This document shows positions 25,282-39,329 of a DNA stretch of 64,000 bases, in pieces. The position numbers and the translations under genes were made by a program. Position 1 is the stretch's first letter; the number at the start of each line of letters is the position of its first letter. Source of the DNA: Limnoperna fortunei (taxonomy: Eukaryota > Mollusca > Bivalvia > Mytilida > Modiolidae); NCBI GenBank assembly GCA_944474755.1, contig OX104113.1, forward strand, positions 57,308,074-57,372,073, given 5' to 3'. Below the pieces are notes generated by a model. It was not told the origin of the DNA and did no database searches. It saw only the letters and a program-made list of their open reading frames with translations.

Positions 25282-25994
25282 CTGAATAAAGAACCAGTCA
25301 ATACACTGTACAAAACTCAATAAAGAACCAGTCAATAAACTGTACAAAACTCAATAAAGAAACAGTAAATAAACTGTACAAAACTCAATAAAGAAACAGT
25401 CAATAAACTGAACAAAATTAAATAAAGAAACAGTCAATAAACTGTACAAAACTCAATAAAGAACAAGTCAATAAACTGTACAAAACTCAATAAAGAAACA
25501 GTCAAAAAACTGTACAAAACTAAATAAAGAAACAGTCAAGAAACTGTACAAAACTAAATAAAGAACCAGTCAATAAACTGTACAAAACTCAATAAAGAAC
25601 CAGTCAATAAACTGTACAAAACTCAATAAAGAAACAGTCAATAAACTGTACAAAACTAAATAAAGAACCAGTCAATAAACTGTACAAAACTGAATAAAGA
25701 ACCAGTCAATAAACTGTACAAAACTGAATAAAGAACCAGTCAATAAAAAGAACAAAACTGAACAAAGTACCAGTCAATAAACTGTACAAAACTCAATAAA
25801 GAAACAGTCAATAAACTGTACAAAACTGAATAAAGAACCAGTCAATAAACTGTACAAAACTCAATAAAGAACCAGTCAATACACTGTACAAACCTCAATA
25901 AAGAACCAGTCAATAAACTGTACAAAGCTCAATAAAGAACCAGTCAATAAACTGTACAAAACTCAAAAAAGAAACAGTCAATAAACTGTACAAA
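25281..25994 (+). repeat. 714-bp tandem duplication, copy 2
   Basis: Direct continuation of copy 1. After about 25994 the sequence goes back to the path seen after 23440 (CTCAATAAAG, then CCAAATAAAG and the A-run cassette), as expected for a simple insertion of one extra 714-bp unit. Confidence 0.85.
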
Positions 25995-26990
25995 ACTCAA
26001 TAAAGAACCAGTCAATAAACTGTACAAAACCAAATAAAGAAACAGTCAATAAACTGTACAAAACTAAATAAAGAAACAGTCAATAAACTGTACAAAACTA
26101 AATAAAGAACCAGTCAATAAATTGTACACAAACTAAATAAATAAACAGTCAATAAACTGTACAAAACAAAATAAAAAAAACAGTCAATAAACTGTACAAA
26201 ACTAAATAAAGAACCAGTCAATAAACTGTACAAAACTCAATAAAGAACCAGTCAATAATCTGTACAAAACTGAATAAACAACCAGTCAATAAACTGAACA
26301 AAACTCAATAAAGAACCAGTCAATAATCTGTACACAAACTCAATAAAGAACAAGTCAATAAACTGTACAAAACTGAATAAAGAACCAGTCAATAAACTGT
26401 ACAAAACTCAAAAAAGAACCAGTCAATAAACTGTACAAAACTCAATAAAGAACCAGTCAATAAACTGTACAAAACTGAATAAAGAACCAGTCAATAAAAT
26501 GTACAAAACTAAATAAAGAACCAGTCAATAAACATTACAAAACTCAATAAAGAACCAGTCAATAAACTGTACAAAACTCAATAAAGAACCAGTCAATAAA
26601 TTGTACACAAACTCAATGAAGAAACAGTCAATAAACTGTACAAAATTCAATAAAGAAACAGTCAATAAACTGTACAAAACTCAATAAAGAACCAGTCAAT
26701 AAACTGTACAAAACTGAATAAAGAAACAGTCAATAAACTGAACAAAACTCAATAAAGAACCAGTCAATAATCTGTACACAAACTCAATAAAGAACAAGTC
26801 AATAAACTGTACAAAACTGAATAAAGAACCAGTCAATAAACTGTACAAAACTCAAAAAAGAACCAGTCAATAAACTGTACAAAACTCAATAAAGAACCAG
26901 TCAATAAACTGTACAAAATTGAATAAAGAACCAGTCAATAAAATGTACAAAACTAAATAAAGAACCAGTCAATAAACATTACAAAACTGA
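25995..26990 (+). repeat. Short-block region with a 444-bp duplication
   Basis: The marker AATCTGTACAC at 26325 recurs at 26769, 444 bp later, each preceded by CTGAACAAAAC and followed by GAACAAGTC. The value is 13 monomers plus two extra bases from 35-bp units. An A-run monomer lies at about 26165. Nothing outside the satellite is seen. Confidence 0.75.
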
Positions 26991-28970
26991 ATAAAGAACC
27001 GGTCAATTAACTGTACAAAACTGTATAAAGAACCAGTCAATAAACTGTACAAAACTAAATAAAGAAACAGTCAATAAACTGTACAAAACTAAATAAAGAA
27101 ACAGTCAATAAACTGTACAAAACTCAATAAACAAACAGTCAATAAACTGTACAAAACTCAATAAAGAACCAGTCAATAAATTGTACACAAACTCAATGAA
27201 GAAACAGTCAATAAACTGTACAAAATTCAATAAAGAAACAGTCAATAAACTGTACAAAACTGAATAAAGAACCAGTCAATAAACTGTACAAAACTCAATA
27301 AAGAAAAAGTCAATAAACTGTACAAAACTCAATAAAGAAACAGTCAATAAACTGTACAAGACTCAATAAAGAAACAGTCAACAAACTGAACAAATCTAAA
27401 TAAGGAAACAGTCAATAAACTGTACAAAACTCAATAAAGAACCAGTCAATAAACTGTGCAAAACGCAATAAAGAAACAGTCAAAAAACTGTACAAAACTA
27501 AATAAAGAAACAGTCAATAAACTGTGTACAAAACTAAATAAAGAACCAGTCAATAAACTCTACAAAACTCAATAAAGAACCAGTCAATAAACTGTACAAA
27601 ATTCAATAAAGTAACAGTCAATAAACTGTACAAAACTAAATAAAGAACCAGTCAATAAACTGTACAAAACTGAACAAAGAACCAGTCAATAAACTGTACA
27701 AAATTGAACGAAGAAACAGTCAATAAACTGTACAAAACTAAATAAAGAAACAGTCAATAAACTGTTCAAAACTGAATAAAGAAACAGTCAATAAACTGTA
27801 CAAAGCTCAATAAAGAACCAGTCAATAAACTGTACAAAACTCAAAAAAGAAACAGTCAATAAACTGTACAAAACTCAATAAAGAACCAGTCAATAAACTG
27901 TACAAAACTAAATAAAGAAACAGTCAATAAACTGTACAAAACTAAATAAAGAAACAGACAATAAACTGTACAAAACTAAATAAAGAACCAGTCAATAAAT
28001 TGTACACAAACTAAATAAATAAACAGTCAATAAACTGTACAAAAAATAAAAAAAACAGTCAATAAACTGTACAAAACTAAATAAAGAACCAGTCAATAAA
28101 TTGTACACAAACTCAATAAAGAACCAGTCAATAAACTGTACAAAACTGAATAAAGAACCAGTCAATAAACTGAACAAAACTCAATAAAGAACCAGTCAAT
28201 AATCTGTACACAAACTCAATAAAGAACAAGTCAATAAACTGTACAAAACTGAATAAAGAACCAGTCAATAAACTGTACAAAACTCAATAAAGAACCAGTC
28301 AATAAACTGTACAAAATTGAATAAAGAACCAGTCAATAAACTGTACAAAACTAAATAAAGAACCAGTCAATAAACATTACAAAACTGAATAAAGAACCGG
28401 TCAATAAACTGTACAAAACTGTATAAAGAACCAGTCAATAAACTGTACAAAACTAAATAAAGAAACAGTCAATAAACTGTACAAAACTAAATAAAGAAAC
28501 AGTCAATAAACTGTACAAAACTCAATAAAGAAACAGTCAATAAACTGTACAAAACTCAATAAAGAACCAGTCAATAAATTGTACACAAACTCAATGAAGA
28601 AACAGTCAATAAACTGCACAAAATTCAATAAAGAAACAGTCAATAAACTGTACAAAACTGAATAAAGAACCAGTCAATAAACTGTACAAAACTCAATAAA
28701 GAACCAGTCAATAAACTGTACAAAACTCAATAAAGAAACAGTCAATAAACTGTACAAGACTCAATAAAGAAACAGTCAACAAACTGAACAAATCTAAATA
28801 AAGAAACAGTCAATAAACTGTACAAAACTCAATAAAGAACCAGTCAATAAACTGTACAAAACTCAATAAAGAAACAGTAAAAAAACTGTACAAAACTAAA
28901 TAAAGAACCAGTCAATAAACTGTCCAAAACTAAATAAAGAACCAGTCAATAAACTCTACAAAACTCAATA
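26991..28970 (+). repeat. 1.98-kb higher-order block E1
   Basis: It starts at the CCGGTCAATTAACTG monomer (26999). The next copy of that monomer is at 28976. GTGTACAAAAC (27524/29501), the A-run cassette (about 28040/30020) and CCGGTCAATAAAC (28397/30377) all keep an offset of 1977-1980 bp. About 58 monomers. E1 lacks three bases in its A-run unit, which explains the shift from 1977 to 1980. Confidence 0.86.
26995..27035 (+). repeat. CCGG monomer pair, a once-per-block marker
   Basis: GAACCGGTCAATTAACTG is followed by ACTGTATAAAG. It is almost the only source of CpG in the array and creates ACCGGT (AgeI) and CCGG (HpaII/MspI). About 25 copies are spread over 26.9-63.9 kb, including 28976, 32866, 38846, 40626, 43082, 46225, 49502, 51924, 55723, 58896 and 63872. 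Isolated CCGG units without the CAATT change occur earlier at about 3953, 15448, 19602 and 21922. Confidence 0.87.
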
Positions 28971-30950
28971 AAGAACCGGTCAATTAACTGTACAAAACTG
29001 TATAAAGAACCAGTCAATAAACTGTACAAAACTAAATAAAGAAACAGTCAATAAACTGTACAAAACTAAATAAAGAAACAGTCAATAAACTGTACAAAAC
29101 TCAATAAACAAACAGTCAATAAACTGTACAAAACTCAATAAAGAACCAGTCAATAAATTGTACACAAACTCAATGAAGAAACAGTCAATAAACTGTACAA
29201 AATTCAATAAAGAAACAGTCAATAAACTGTACAAAACTGAATAAAGAACCAGTCAATAAACTGTACAAAACTCAATAAAGAAAAAGTCAATAAACTGTAC
29301 AAAACTCAATAAAGAAACAGTCAATAAACTGTACAAGACTCAATAAAGAAACAGTCAACAAACTGAACAAATCTAAATAAAGAAACAGTCAATAAACTGT
29401 ACAAAACTCAATAAAGAACCAGTCAATAAACTGTGCAAAACTCAATAAAGAAACAGTCAAAAAACTGTACAAAACTAAATAAAGAAACAGTCAATAAACT
29501 GTGTACAAAACTAAATAAAGAACCAGTCAATAAACTCTACAAAACTCAATAAAGAACCAGTCAATAAACTGTACAAAATTCAATAAAGTAACAGTCAATA
29601 AACTGTACAAAACTAAATAAAGAGCCAGTCAATAAACTGTACAAAACTGAACAAAGAACCAGTCAATAAACTGTACAAAACTGAACGAAGAAACAGTCAA
29701 TAAACTGTACAAAACTAAATAAAGAAACAGTCAATAAACTGTTCAAAACTGAATAAAGAAACAGTCAATAAACTGTACAAAGCTCAATAAAGAACCAGTC
29801 AATAAACTGTACAAAACTCAAAAAAGAAACAGTCAATAAACTGTACAAAACTCAATAAAGAACCAGTCAATAAACTGTACAAAACTAAATAAAGAAACAG
29901 TCAATAAACTGTACAAAACTAAATAAAGAACCAGTCAATAAACTGTACAAAACTAAATAAAGAACCAGTCAATAAATTGTACACAAACTAAATAAATAAA
30001 CAGTCAATAAACTGTACAAAACAAAATAAAAAAAACAGTCAATAAACTGTACAAAACTAAATAAAGAACCAGTCAATAAATTGTACACAAACTCAATAAA
30101 GAACCAGTCAATAAACTGTACAAAACTGAATAAAGAACCAGTCAATCAACTGAACAAAACTCAATAAAGAACCAGTCAATAATCTGTACACAAACTCAAT
30201 AAAGAACAAGTCAATAAACTGTACAAAACTGAATAAAGAACCAGTCAATAAACTGTACAAAACTCAATAAAGAACCAGTCAATAAACTGTACAAAATTGA
30301 ATAAAGAACCAGTCAATAAACTGTACAAAACTAAATAAAGAACCAGTCAATAAACATTACAAAACTGAATAAAGAACCGGTCAATAAACTGTACAAAACT
30401 GTATAAAGAACCAGTCAATAAACTGTACAAAACTAAATAAAGAAACAGTCAATAAACTGTACAAAACTAAATAAAGAAACAGTCAATAAACTGTACAAAA
30501 CTCAATAAAGAAACAGTCAATAAACTGTACAAAACTCAATAAAGAACCAGTCAATAAATTGTACACAAACTCAATAAAGAAACAGTCAATAAACTGTACA
30601 AAACTCAATAAAGAAACAGTCAATAAACTGTACAAAACTGAATAAAGAACCAGTCAATAAACTGTACAAAACTCAATAAAGAACCAGTCAATAAACTGTA
30701 CAAAACTCAATAAAGAAACAGTCAATAAACTGTACAAGACTCAATAAAGAAACAGTCAACAAACTGAACAAATCTAAATAAAGAAACAGTCAATAAACTG
30801 TACAAAACTCAATAAAGAACCAGTCAATAAACTGTACAAAACTCAATAAAGAAACAGTAAAAAAAATGTACAAAACTAAATAAAGAACCAGTCAATAAAC
30901 TGTCCAAAACTAAATAAAGAACCAGTCAATAAACTCTACAAAACTCAATA
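28971..30950 (+). repeat. 1.98-kb higher-order block E2
   Basis: Adjacent second copy of 26991-28970. It ends near 30950, where the CCGGTCAATT start expected for a further copy is replaced by CCAGTCAATAAACTG. E2 is also the first half of the larger 3.89-kb unit. Confidence 0.85.
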
Positions 30951-32860
30951 AAGAACCAGTCAATAAACTGTACAAAATTCAATAAAGTAAAAGTCAATAA
31001 ACTGTACAAAACTAAACAAACAACCAGTCAATAAACTGTACAAAACTGAACAAAGAAACAGTCAATAAACTGTACAAAACTAAATAAAGAAACAGTCAAT
31101 AAACTGTTCAAAACTGAATAAAGAAACAGTCAATAAACTGTACAAAACTAAATAAAGAAACAGTCAATAAACTGTACAAAACTAAATAAAGAACCAGTCA
31201 ATAAATTGTACACCAACTAAATAAAGAAACAGTCAATAAACTGTACAAAACTGAATAAAGAACCAGTCAATAAACTGTACAAAACTCAATAAAGAAACAG
31301 TAAAAAAACTGTACAAAACTAAATAAAGAACCAGTCAATAAACTGTCCAAAACTAAATAAAGAACCAGTCAATAAAATCTACAAAACTCAATAAAGAACC
31401 AGTCAATAAACTGTAAAAAATTCAATAAAGTAACAGTCAATAAACTGTACAAAACTAAATAAAGAACCAGTCAATTAACTGTACAAAACTGAACAAAGAA
31501 CCAGTCAATAAACTGTACAAAACTGAACAAAGAAACAGTCAATAAACTGTACAAAACTAAATAAAGAAACAGTCAATAAACTGTTCAAAACTGAATAAAG
31601 AAACAGTCAATAAACTGTACAGAACTAAATAAAGAAACAGTCAATAAACTGTACAAAACTAAATAAACAACCAGTCAATAAATTGTACACCAACTAAATA
31701 AAGAAACAGTCAATAAACTGTACAAAACTGAATCAAGAACCAGTCAATAAACTGTACAAAACTCAATAAAGAATTAGTCAATAAACTGTACAAAACTCAA
31801 TAAAGAACCAGTCAATAAACTGTACAAAACTCAATAAAGAACCAGTCAATAAACTGTACAAAACTCAATAAAGAACCAGTCAATAAACTGTACAAAACAA
31901 AATAAAAAAAACAGTCAATAAACTGTACAAAACTAAATAAAGAACCAGTCAATAAATTGTACACAAACTCAATAAAGAACCAGTCAATAAACTGTACAAA
32001 ACTGAATAAAGAACCAGTCAATAAACTGAACAAAACTCAATAAAGAACCAGTCAATAATCTGTACACAAACTCAATAAAGAACAAGTCAATAAACTGTAC
32101 AAAACTGAATAAAGAACCAGTCAATAAACTGTACTAAACTCAAAAAAGAACCAGTCAATAAACTGTACAAAACTCAATAAAGAACCAGTCAATAAACTGT
32201 ACAAAATTGAATAAAGAACCAGTCAATAAACTGTGCAAAACTAAATAAAGAACCAGTCAATAAACATTACAAAACTGAATGAAGAATCGGTCAATTAACT
32301 GTACAAAACTGTATAAAGAACCAGTCAATAAACTGTACAAAACTAAATAAAGAAACAGTCAATAAACTGTACAAAAATAAATAAAGAAACAGTCAATAAA
32401 CTGTACAAAACTCAATAAAGAAACAGTCAATAAACTGTACAAAACTCAATAAAGAACCAGTCAATAAATTGTACACAAACTCAATGAAGAAACAGTCAAT
32501 AAACTGTACAAAATTCAATAAAGAAACAGTCAATAAACTGTACAAAACTGAATAAAGAACCAGTCAATAAACTGTACAAAACTCAATAAAGAACCAGTCA
32601 ATAAACTGTACAAAACTCAATAAAGAAACAGTCAATAAACTGTACAAGACTCAATAAAGAAACAGTCAACAAACTGAACAAATCTAAATAAAGAAACAGT
32701 CAATAAACTGTACAAAACTCAATAAAGAACCAGTCAATAAACTGTACAAAACTCAATAAAGAAACAGTAAAAAAAATGTACAAAACTAAATAAAGAACCA
32801 GTCAATAAACTGTCCAAAACTAAATAAAGAACCAGTCAATAAACTCTACAAAACTCAATA
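28971..32860 (+). repeat. 3.89-kb higher-order unit X1
   Basis: The unit spans block E2 plus a related 1.91-kb block with its own 443-bp internal duplication (AGTAAAAAA at 30856 and 31299). The whole unit is repeated from 32861. Shared markers are CCGGTCAATTAAC (28976/32866, offset 3890), GTGTACAAAAC (29501/33221, offset 3720) and the A-run cassettes (30020/33740 and 31899/35619, offset 3720). About 114 monomers. Confidence 0.87.
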
Positions 32861-35800
32861 AAGAACCGGTCAATTAACTGTACAAAACTGTATAAAGAAC
32901 CAGTCAATAAACTGTACAAAACTAAATAAAGAAACAGTCAATAAACTGTACAAAACTAAATAAAGAAACAGTCAATAAACTGTACAAAACTCAATAAACA
33001 AACAGTCAATAAACTGTACAAAACTCAATAAAGAACCAGTCAATAAATTGTACACAAACTCAATGAAGAAACAGTCAATAAACTGTACAAAATTCAATAA
33101 AGAAACAGTCAATAAACTGTACAAAACTGAATAAAGAACCAGTCAATAAACTGTACAAAACTCAATAAAGAAAAAGTCAATAAACTGTACAAAACTCAAT
33201 AAAGAAACAGTCAATAAACTGTGTACAAAACTAAATAAAGAACCAGTCAATAAACTCTACAAAACTCAATAAAGAACCAGTCAATAAACTGTACAAAATT
33301 CAATAAAGTAACAGTCAATAAACTGTACAAAACTAAATAAAGAGCCAGTCAATAAACTGTACAAAACTGAACAAAGAACCAGTCAATAAACTGTACAAAA
33401 CTGAACGAAGAAACAGTCAATAAACTGTACAAAACTAAATAAAGAAACAGTCAATAAACTGTTCAAAACTGAATAAAGAAACAGTCAATAAACTGTACAA
33501 AGCTCAATAAAGAACCAGTCAATAAACTGTACAAAACTCAAAAAAGAAACAGTCAATAAACTGTACAAAACTCAATAAAGAACCAGTCAATAAACTGTAC
33601 AAAACTAAATAAAGAAACAGTCAATAAACTGTACAAAACTAAATAAAGAAACAGTCAATAAACTGTACAAAACTAAATAAAGAACCAGTCAATAAATTGT
33701 ACACAAACTAAATAAATAAACAGTCAATAAACTGTACAAAACAAAATAAAAAAAACAGTCAATAAACTGTACAAAACTAAATAAAGAACCAGTCAATAAA
33801 TTGTACACAAACTCAATAAAGAACCAGTCAATAAACTGTACAAAACTGAATAAAGAACCAGTCAATCAACTGAACAAAACTCAATAAAGAACCAGTCAAT
33901 AATCTGTACACAAACTCAATAAAGAACAAGTCAATAAACTGTACAAAACTGAATAAAGAACCAGTCAATAAACTGTACAAAACTCAATAAAGAACCAGTC
34001 AATAAACTGTACAAAATTGAATAAAGAACCAGTCAATAAACTGTACAAAACTAAATAAAGAACCAGTCAATAAACATTACAAAACTGAATAAAGAACCGG
34101 TCAATAAACTGTACAAAACTGTATAAAGAACCAGTCAATAAACTGTACAAAACTAAATAAAGAAACAGTCAATAAACTGTACAAAACTAAATAAAGAAAC
34201 AGTCAATAAACTGTACAAAACTCAATAAAGAAACAGTCAATAAACTGTACAAAACTCAATAAAGAACCAGTCAATAAATTGTACACAAACTCAATGAAGA
34301 AACAGTCAATAAACTGTACAAAATTCAATAAAGAAACAGTCAATAAACTGTACAAAACTGAATAAAGAACCAGTCAATAAACTGTACAAAACTCAATAAA
34401 GAACCAGTCAATAAACTGTACAAAACTCAATAAAGAAACAGTCAATAAACTGTACAAGACTCAATAAAGAAACAGTCAACAAACTGAACAAATCTAAATA
34501 AAGAAACAGTCAATAAACTGTACAAAACTCAATAAAGAACCAGTCAATAAACTGTACAAAACTCAATAAAGAAACAGTAAAAAAAATGTACAAAACTAAA
34601 TAAAGAACCAGTCAATAAACTGTCCAAAACTAAATAAAGAACCAGTCAATAAACTCTACAAAACTCAATAAAGAACCAGTCAATAAACTGTACAAAATTC
34701 AATAAAGTAAAAGTCAATAAACTGTACAAAACTAAACAAACAACCAGTCAATAAACTGTACAAAACTGAACAAAGAAACAGTCAATAAACTGTACAAAAC
34801 TAAATAAAGAAACAGTCAATAAACTGTTCAAAACTGAATAAAGAAACAGTCAATAAACTGTACAAAACTAAATAAAGAAACAGTCAATAAACTGTACAAA
34901 ACTAAATAAAGAACCAGTCAATAAATTGTACACCAACTAAATAAAGAAACAGTCAATAAACTGTACAAAACTGAATAAAGAACCAGTCAATAAACTGTAC
35001 AAAACTCAATAAAGAAACAGTAAAAAAACTGTACAAAACTAAATAAAGAACCAGTCAATAAACTGTCCAAAACTAAATAAAGAACCAGTCAATAAAATCT
35101 ACAAAACTCAATAAAGAACCAGTCAATAAACTGTAAAAAATTCAATAAAGTAACAGTCAATAAACTGTACAAAACTAAATAAAGAACCAGTCAATTAACT
35201 GTACAAAACTGAACAAAGAACCAGTCAATAAACTGTACAAAACTGAACAAAGAAACAGTCAATAAACTGTACAAAACTAAATAAAGAAACAGTCAATAAA
35301 CTGTTCAAAACTGAATAAAGAAACAGTCAATAAACTGTACAGAACTAAATAAAGAAACAGTCAATAAACTGTACAAAACTAAATAAACAACCAGTCAATA
35401 AATTGTACACCAACTAAATAAAGAAACAGTCAATAAACTGTACAAAACTGAATCAAGAACCAGTCAATAAACTGTACAAAACTCAATAAAGAATTAGTCA
35501 ATAAACTGTACAAAACTCAATAAAGAACCAGTCATTAAACTGTACAAAACTCAATAAAGAACCAGTCAATAAACTGTACAAAACTCAATAAAGAACCAGT
35601 CAATAAACTGTACAAAACAAAATAAAAAAAACAATCAATAAACTGTACAAAACTAAATAAAGAACCAGTCAATAAATTGTACACAAACTCAATAAAGAAC
35701 CAGTCAATAAACTGTACAAAACTGAATAAAGAACCAGTCAATAAACTGAACAAAACTCAATAAAGAACCAGTCAATAATCTGTACACAAACTCAATAAAG

Positions 35801-36576
35801 AACAAGTCAATAAACTGTACAAAACTGAATAAAGAACCAGTCAATAAACTGTACTAAACTCAAAAAAGAACCAGTCAATAAACTGTACAAAACTCAATAA
35901 AGAACCAGTCAATAAACTGTACAAAATTGAATAAAGAACCAGTCAATAAACTGTGCAAAACTAAATAAAGAACCAGTCAATAAACATTACAAAACTGAAT
36001 GAAGAATCGGTCAATTAACTGTACAAAACTGTATAAAGAACCAGTCAATAAACTGTACAAAACTAAATAAAGAAACAGTCAATAAACTGTACAAAAATAA
36101 ATAAAGAAACAGTCAATAAACTGTACAAAACTCAATAAAGAAACAGTCAATAAACTGTACAAAACTCAATAAAGAACCAGTCAATAAATTGTACACAAAC
36201 TCAATGAAGAAACAGTCAATAAACTGTACAAAATTCAATAAAGAAACAGTCAATAAACTGTACAAAACTGAATAAAGAACCAGTCAATAAACTGTACAAA
36301 ACTCAATAAAGAACCAGTCAATAAACTGTACAAAACTCAATAAAGAAACAGTCAATAAACTGTACAAGACTCAATAAAGAAACAGTCAACAAACTGAACA
36401 AATCTAAATAAAGAAACAGTCAATAAACTGTACAAAACTCAATAAAGAACCAGTCAATAAACTGTACAAAACTCAATAAAGAAACAGTAAAAAAAATGTA
36501 CAAAACTAAATAAAGAACCAGTCAATAAACTGTACAAAACTAAATAAAGAACCAGTCAATAAACTCTACAAAACTC
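32861..36576 (+). repeat. 3.72-kb higher-order unit X2
   Basis: Second copy of X1, shortened by 170 bp (exactly five monomers) near 33210, where 29331-29500 of X1 has no counterpart. From there to 36576 the copies run in step at 3720 bp with very few differences, for example GAACCAGTCATT at 35531 against GAACCAGTCAAT, and AACAATCAAT at 35631 against AACAGTCAAT. This is one of the closest long matches in the window. Confidence 0.88.
33205..33225 (+). other. Junction of a 170-bp (five-monomer) deletion
   Basis: In X1 the CAATAAACTGTAC of one monomer leads into CAAGACTC and four more units before CAATAAACTGTGTAC. In X2 these two monomers are fused directly. The lost length is exactly 170 bp, so register is kept and no foreign base is added. 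Confidence 0.82.
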
Positions 36577-37550
36577 AATAAAGAACCAGTCAATAAACTG
36601 TACAAAATTCAATAAAGTAACAGTCAATAAACTGTACAAAACTAAATAAAGAACCAGTCAATAAACTGTACAAAACTGAACAAAGAACCAGTCAATAAAC
36701 TGTACAAAACTGAACAAAGAAACAGTCAATAAACTGTACAAAACTAAATAAAGAAACAGTCAATAAACTGTTCAAAACTGAATAAAGAAACAGTCAATAA
36801 ACTGTACAAAACTAAATAAAGAAACAGTCAATAAACTGTACAAAACTAAATAAAGAACCAGTCAATAAATTGTACACCAACTAAATAAAGAAACAGTCAA
36901 TAAACTGTACAAAACTGAATAAAGAACCAGTCAATAAACTGTACAAAACTCAATAAAGAATTAGTCAATAAACTGTACAAAACTCAATAAAGAACCAGTC
37001 ATTAAACTGTACAAAACTCAATAAAGAACCAGTCAATAAACTGTACAAAACTCAATAAAGAACCAGTCAATAAACTGTACAAAACTAAATAAAGAAACAG
37101 TCAATAAACTGTACAAAACTAAATAAAGAAACAGTCAATAATCTGTACAAAACTAAATAAAGAACCAGTCAATAAATTGTACACAAACTAAATAAATAAA
37201 CAGTCAATAAACTGTACAAAACAAAATTAAAAAAAACAGTCAATAAACTGTACAAAACTAAATAAAGAACCAGTCAATAAATTGTACACAAACTCAATAA
37301 AGAGCCAGTCAATAAACTGTACAAAACTGAATAAAGAACCAGTCAATAAACTGAACAAAACTCAGTAAAGAACCAGTCAATAATCTGTACACAAACTCAA
37401 TAAAGAACAAGTCAATAAACTGTACAAAACTGAATAAAGAACCAGTCAATAAACTGTACAAAACTCAAAAAAGAACCAGTCAATAAACTGTACAAAACTC
37501 AATAAAGAACCAGTCAATAAACTGTACACAACTAAATAAAGAACCAGTCA
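36577..37550 (+). repeat. Monomers after X2, with an A-run cassette
   Basis: The stretch repeats monomer types seen at 30.95-32.1 kb (GTAACAGTC, GAACAAAG, CTGTTCAAAAC, CACCAACTAAAT, GAATTAGTC). It ends in an A-run cassette at about 37221, which recurs 789 bp later at about 38010. I see no unique sequence. Confidence 0.75.
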
Positions 37551-39070
37551 ATAAACATTACTAAACTCAATAAAGAAACAGTCAATAAACTGTACAAAAC
37601 TCAATAAAGAACCAGTCAATAAATTGTACACAAACTCAATGAAGAAACAGTCAATAAACTGTACAAAATTCAATAAAGAAACAGTCAATAAACTGTACAA
37701 AACTCAATAAAGAACCAGTCAATAAACTGTACGAAACTGAATAAAGAACCAGTCAATAAACTGAACAAAACTCAATAAAGAACCAGTCAATAATATGTAT
37801 ACACACTCAATAAAGAACAAGTCAATAAACTGTACAAAACTGAATAAAGAACCAGTCAATAAACTGTACAAAACTAAATAAAGAAACAGTCAATAAACTG
37901 TACAAAACTAAATAAAGAAACAGTCAATAAACTGTACAAAACTAAATAAAGAACCAGTCAATAAATTGTACACAAACTAAATAAATAAACAGTCAATAAA
38001 CTGTACAAAACAAAATTAAAAAAAACAGTCAATAAACTGTACAAATCTAAATAAAGAACCAGTCAATAAATTGTACACAAACTCAATAAAGAACCAGTCA
38101 ATAAAATGTACAAAACTGAATAAAGAACCAGTCAATAAACTGAACAAAACTCAATAAAGAAGCAGTCAATAATCTGTACACAAACTCAATAAAGAACAAG
38201 TCAATAAACTGTACAAAACTGAATAAAGAACCAGTCAATAAACTGTACAAAACTCAAAAAAGAACCAGTCAATAAACTGTACAAAACTCAATAAAGAACC
38301 AGTCAATAAACTGTACAAAATTGAATAAAGAACCAGTCAATAAACTGTTCAAAACTAAATAAAGAACCAGTCAATAAACATTACAAAACTCAATAAAGAA
38401 ACAGTCAATAAACTGTACAAAACTCAATAAAGAACCAGTCAATAAATTGTACACAAACTCTTTGAAGAAACAGTCAATAAACTGTACAAAATTCAATAAA
38501 GAAACAGTCAATAAACTGTACAAAACTCAATAAAGAACCAGTCAATAAACTGTACAAAACTGAATAAATAACCAGTCAATAAACTGAACAAAACTCAATA
38601 AAGAACCAGTCAATAATCTGTACACAAACTCAATAAAGAACAAGTCAATAAACTGTACAAAACTGAATAAAGAACCAGTCAATAAACTGTACAAAACTCA
38701 AAAAAGAACAAGTCAATAAACTGTACAAAACTCAATAAAGAACCAGTCAATAAACTGTACAAAATTGAATAAAGAACCAGTCAATAAAATGTACAAAACT
38801 AAATAAAGAACCAGTCAATAAACATTACAAAATTGAATAAAGAACCGGTCAATTAACTGTACAAAACTGTATAAAGAACCAGTCAATAAACTGTACAAAA
38901 CTAAATAAAGAAACAGTCAATAAACTGTACAAAACTAAATAAAGAAACAGTCAATAAACTGTACAAAACTCAATAAAGAAACAGTCAATAAACTGTACAA
39001 AACTCAATAAAGAACCAGTCCATAAATTGTACACAAACTCAATGAAGAAACAGTCAATAAACTGTACAAA
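37551..39070 (+). repeat. 1.5-kb block F1 (partner 39330-40850)
   Basis: At 1779-1780 bp the blocks share CATTACTAAACTC (37556/39335), GTACGAAACTG, AATATGTA (37792/39571), the A-run monomer (38010/39789), AATAACCAGTC (38567/40347), CCGGTCAATT (38846/40626) and AGTCCATAAATTG (39021/40801). F1 has a private TATGTATACACAC change at about 37796. Confidence 0.84.
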
Positions 39071-39329
39071 ACTGAATAAAGAACCAGTCATTAAACTGAA
39101 CAAAACTCAATAAAGAACCAGTCAATAATCTGTACACAAACTCAATAAAGAACAAGTCAATAAACTGTACAAAACTAAATAAAGAACCATTCAATAAACT
39201 GTACAAAACTCAAAAAAGAACCAGTCAATAAACTGTACAAAACTCAATAAAGAACCAATCAATAAACTGTACAAAATTGAATAAAGAACCAGTCAATAAA
39301 CTGTACAAAACTAAATAAAGAACCAGTCA

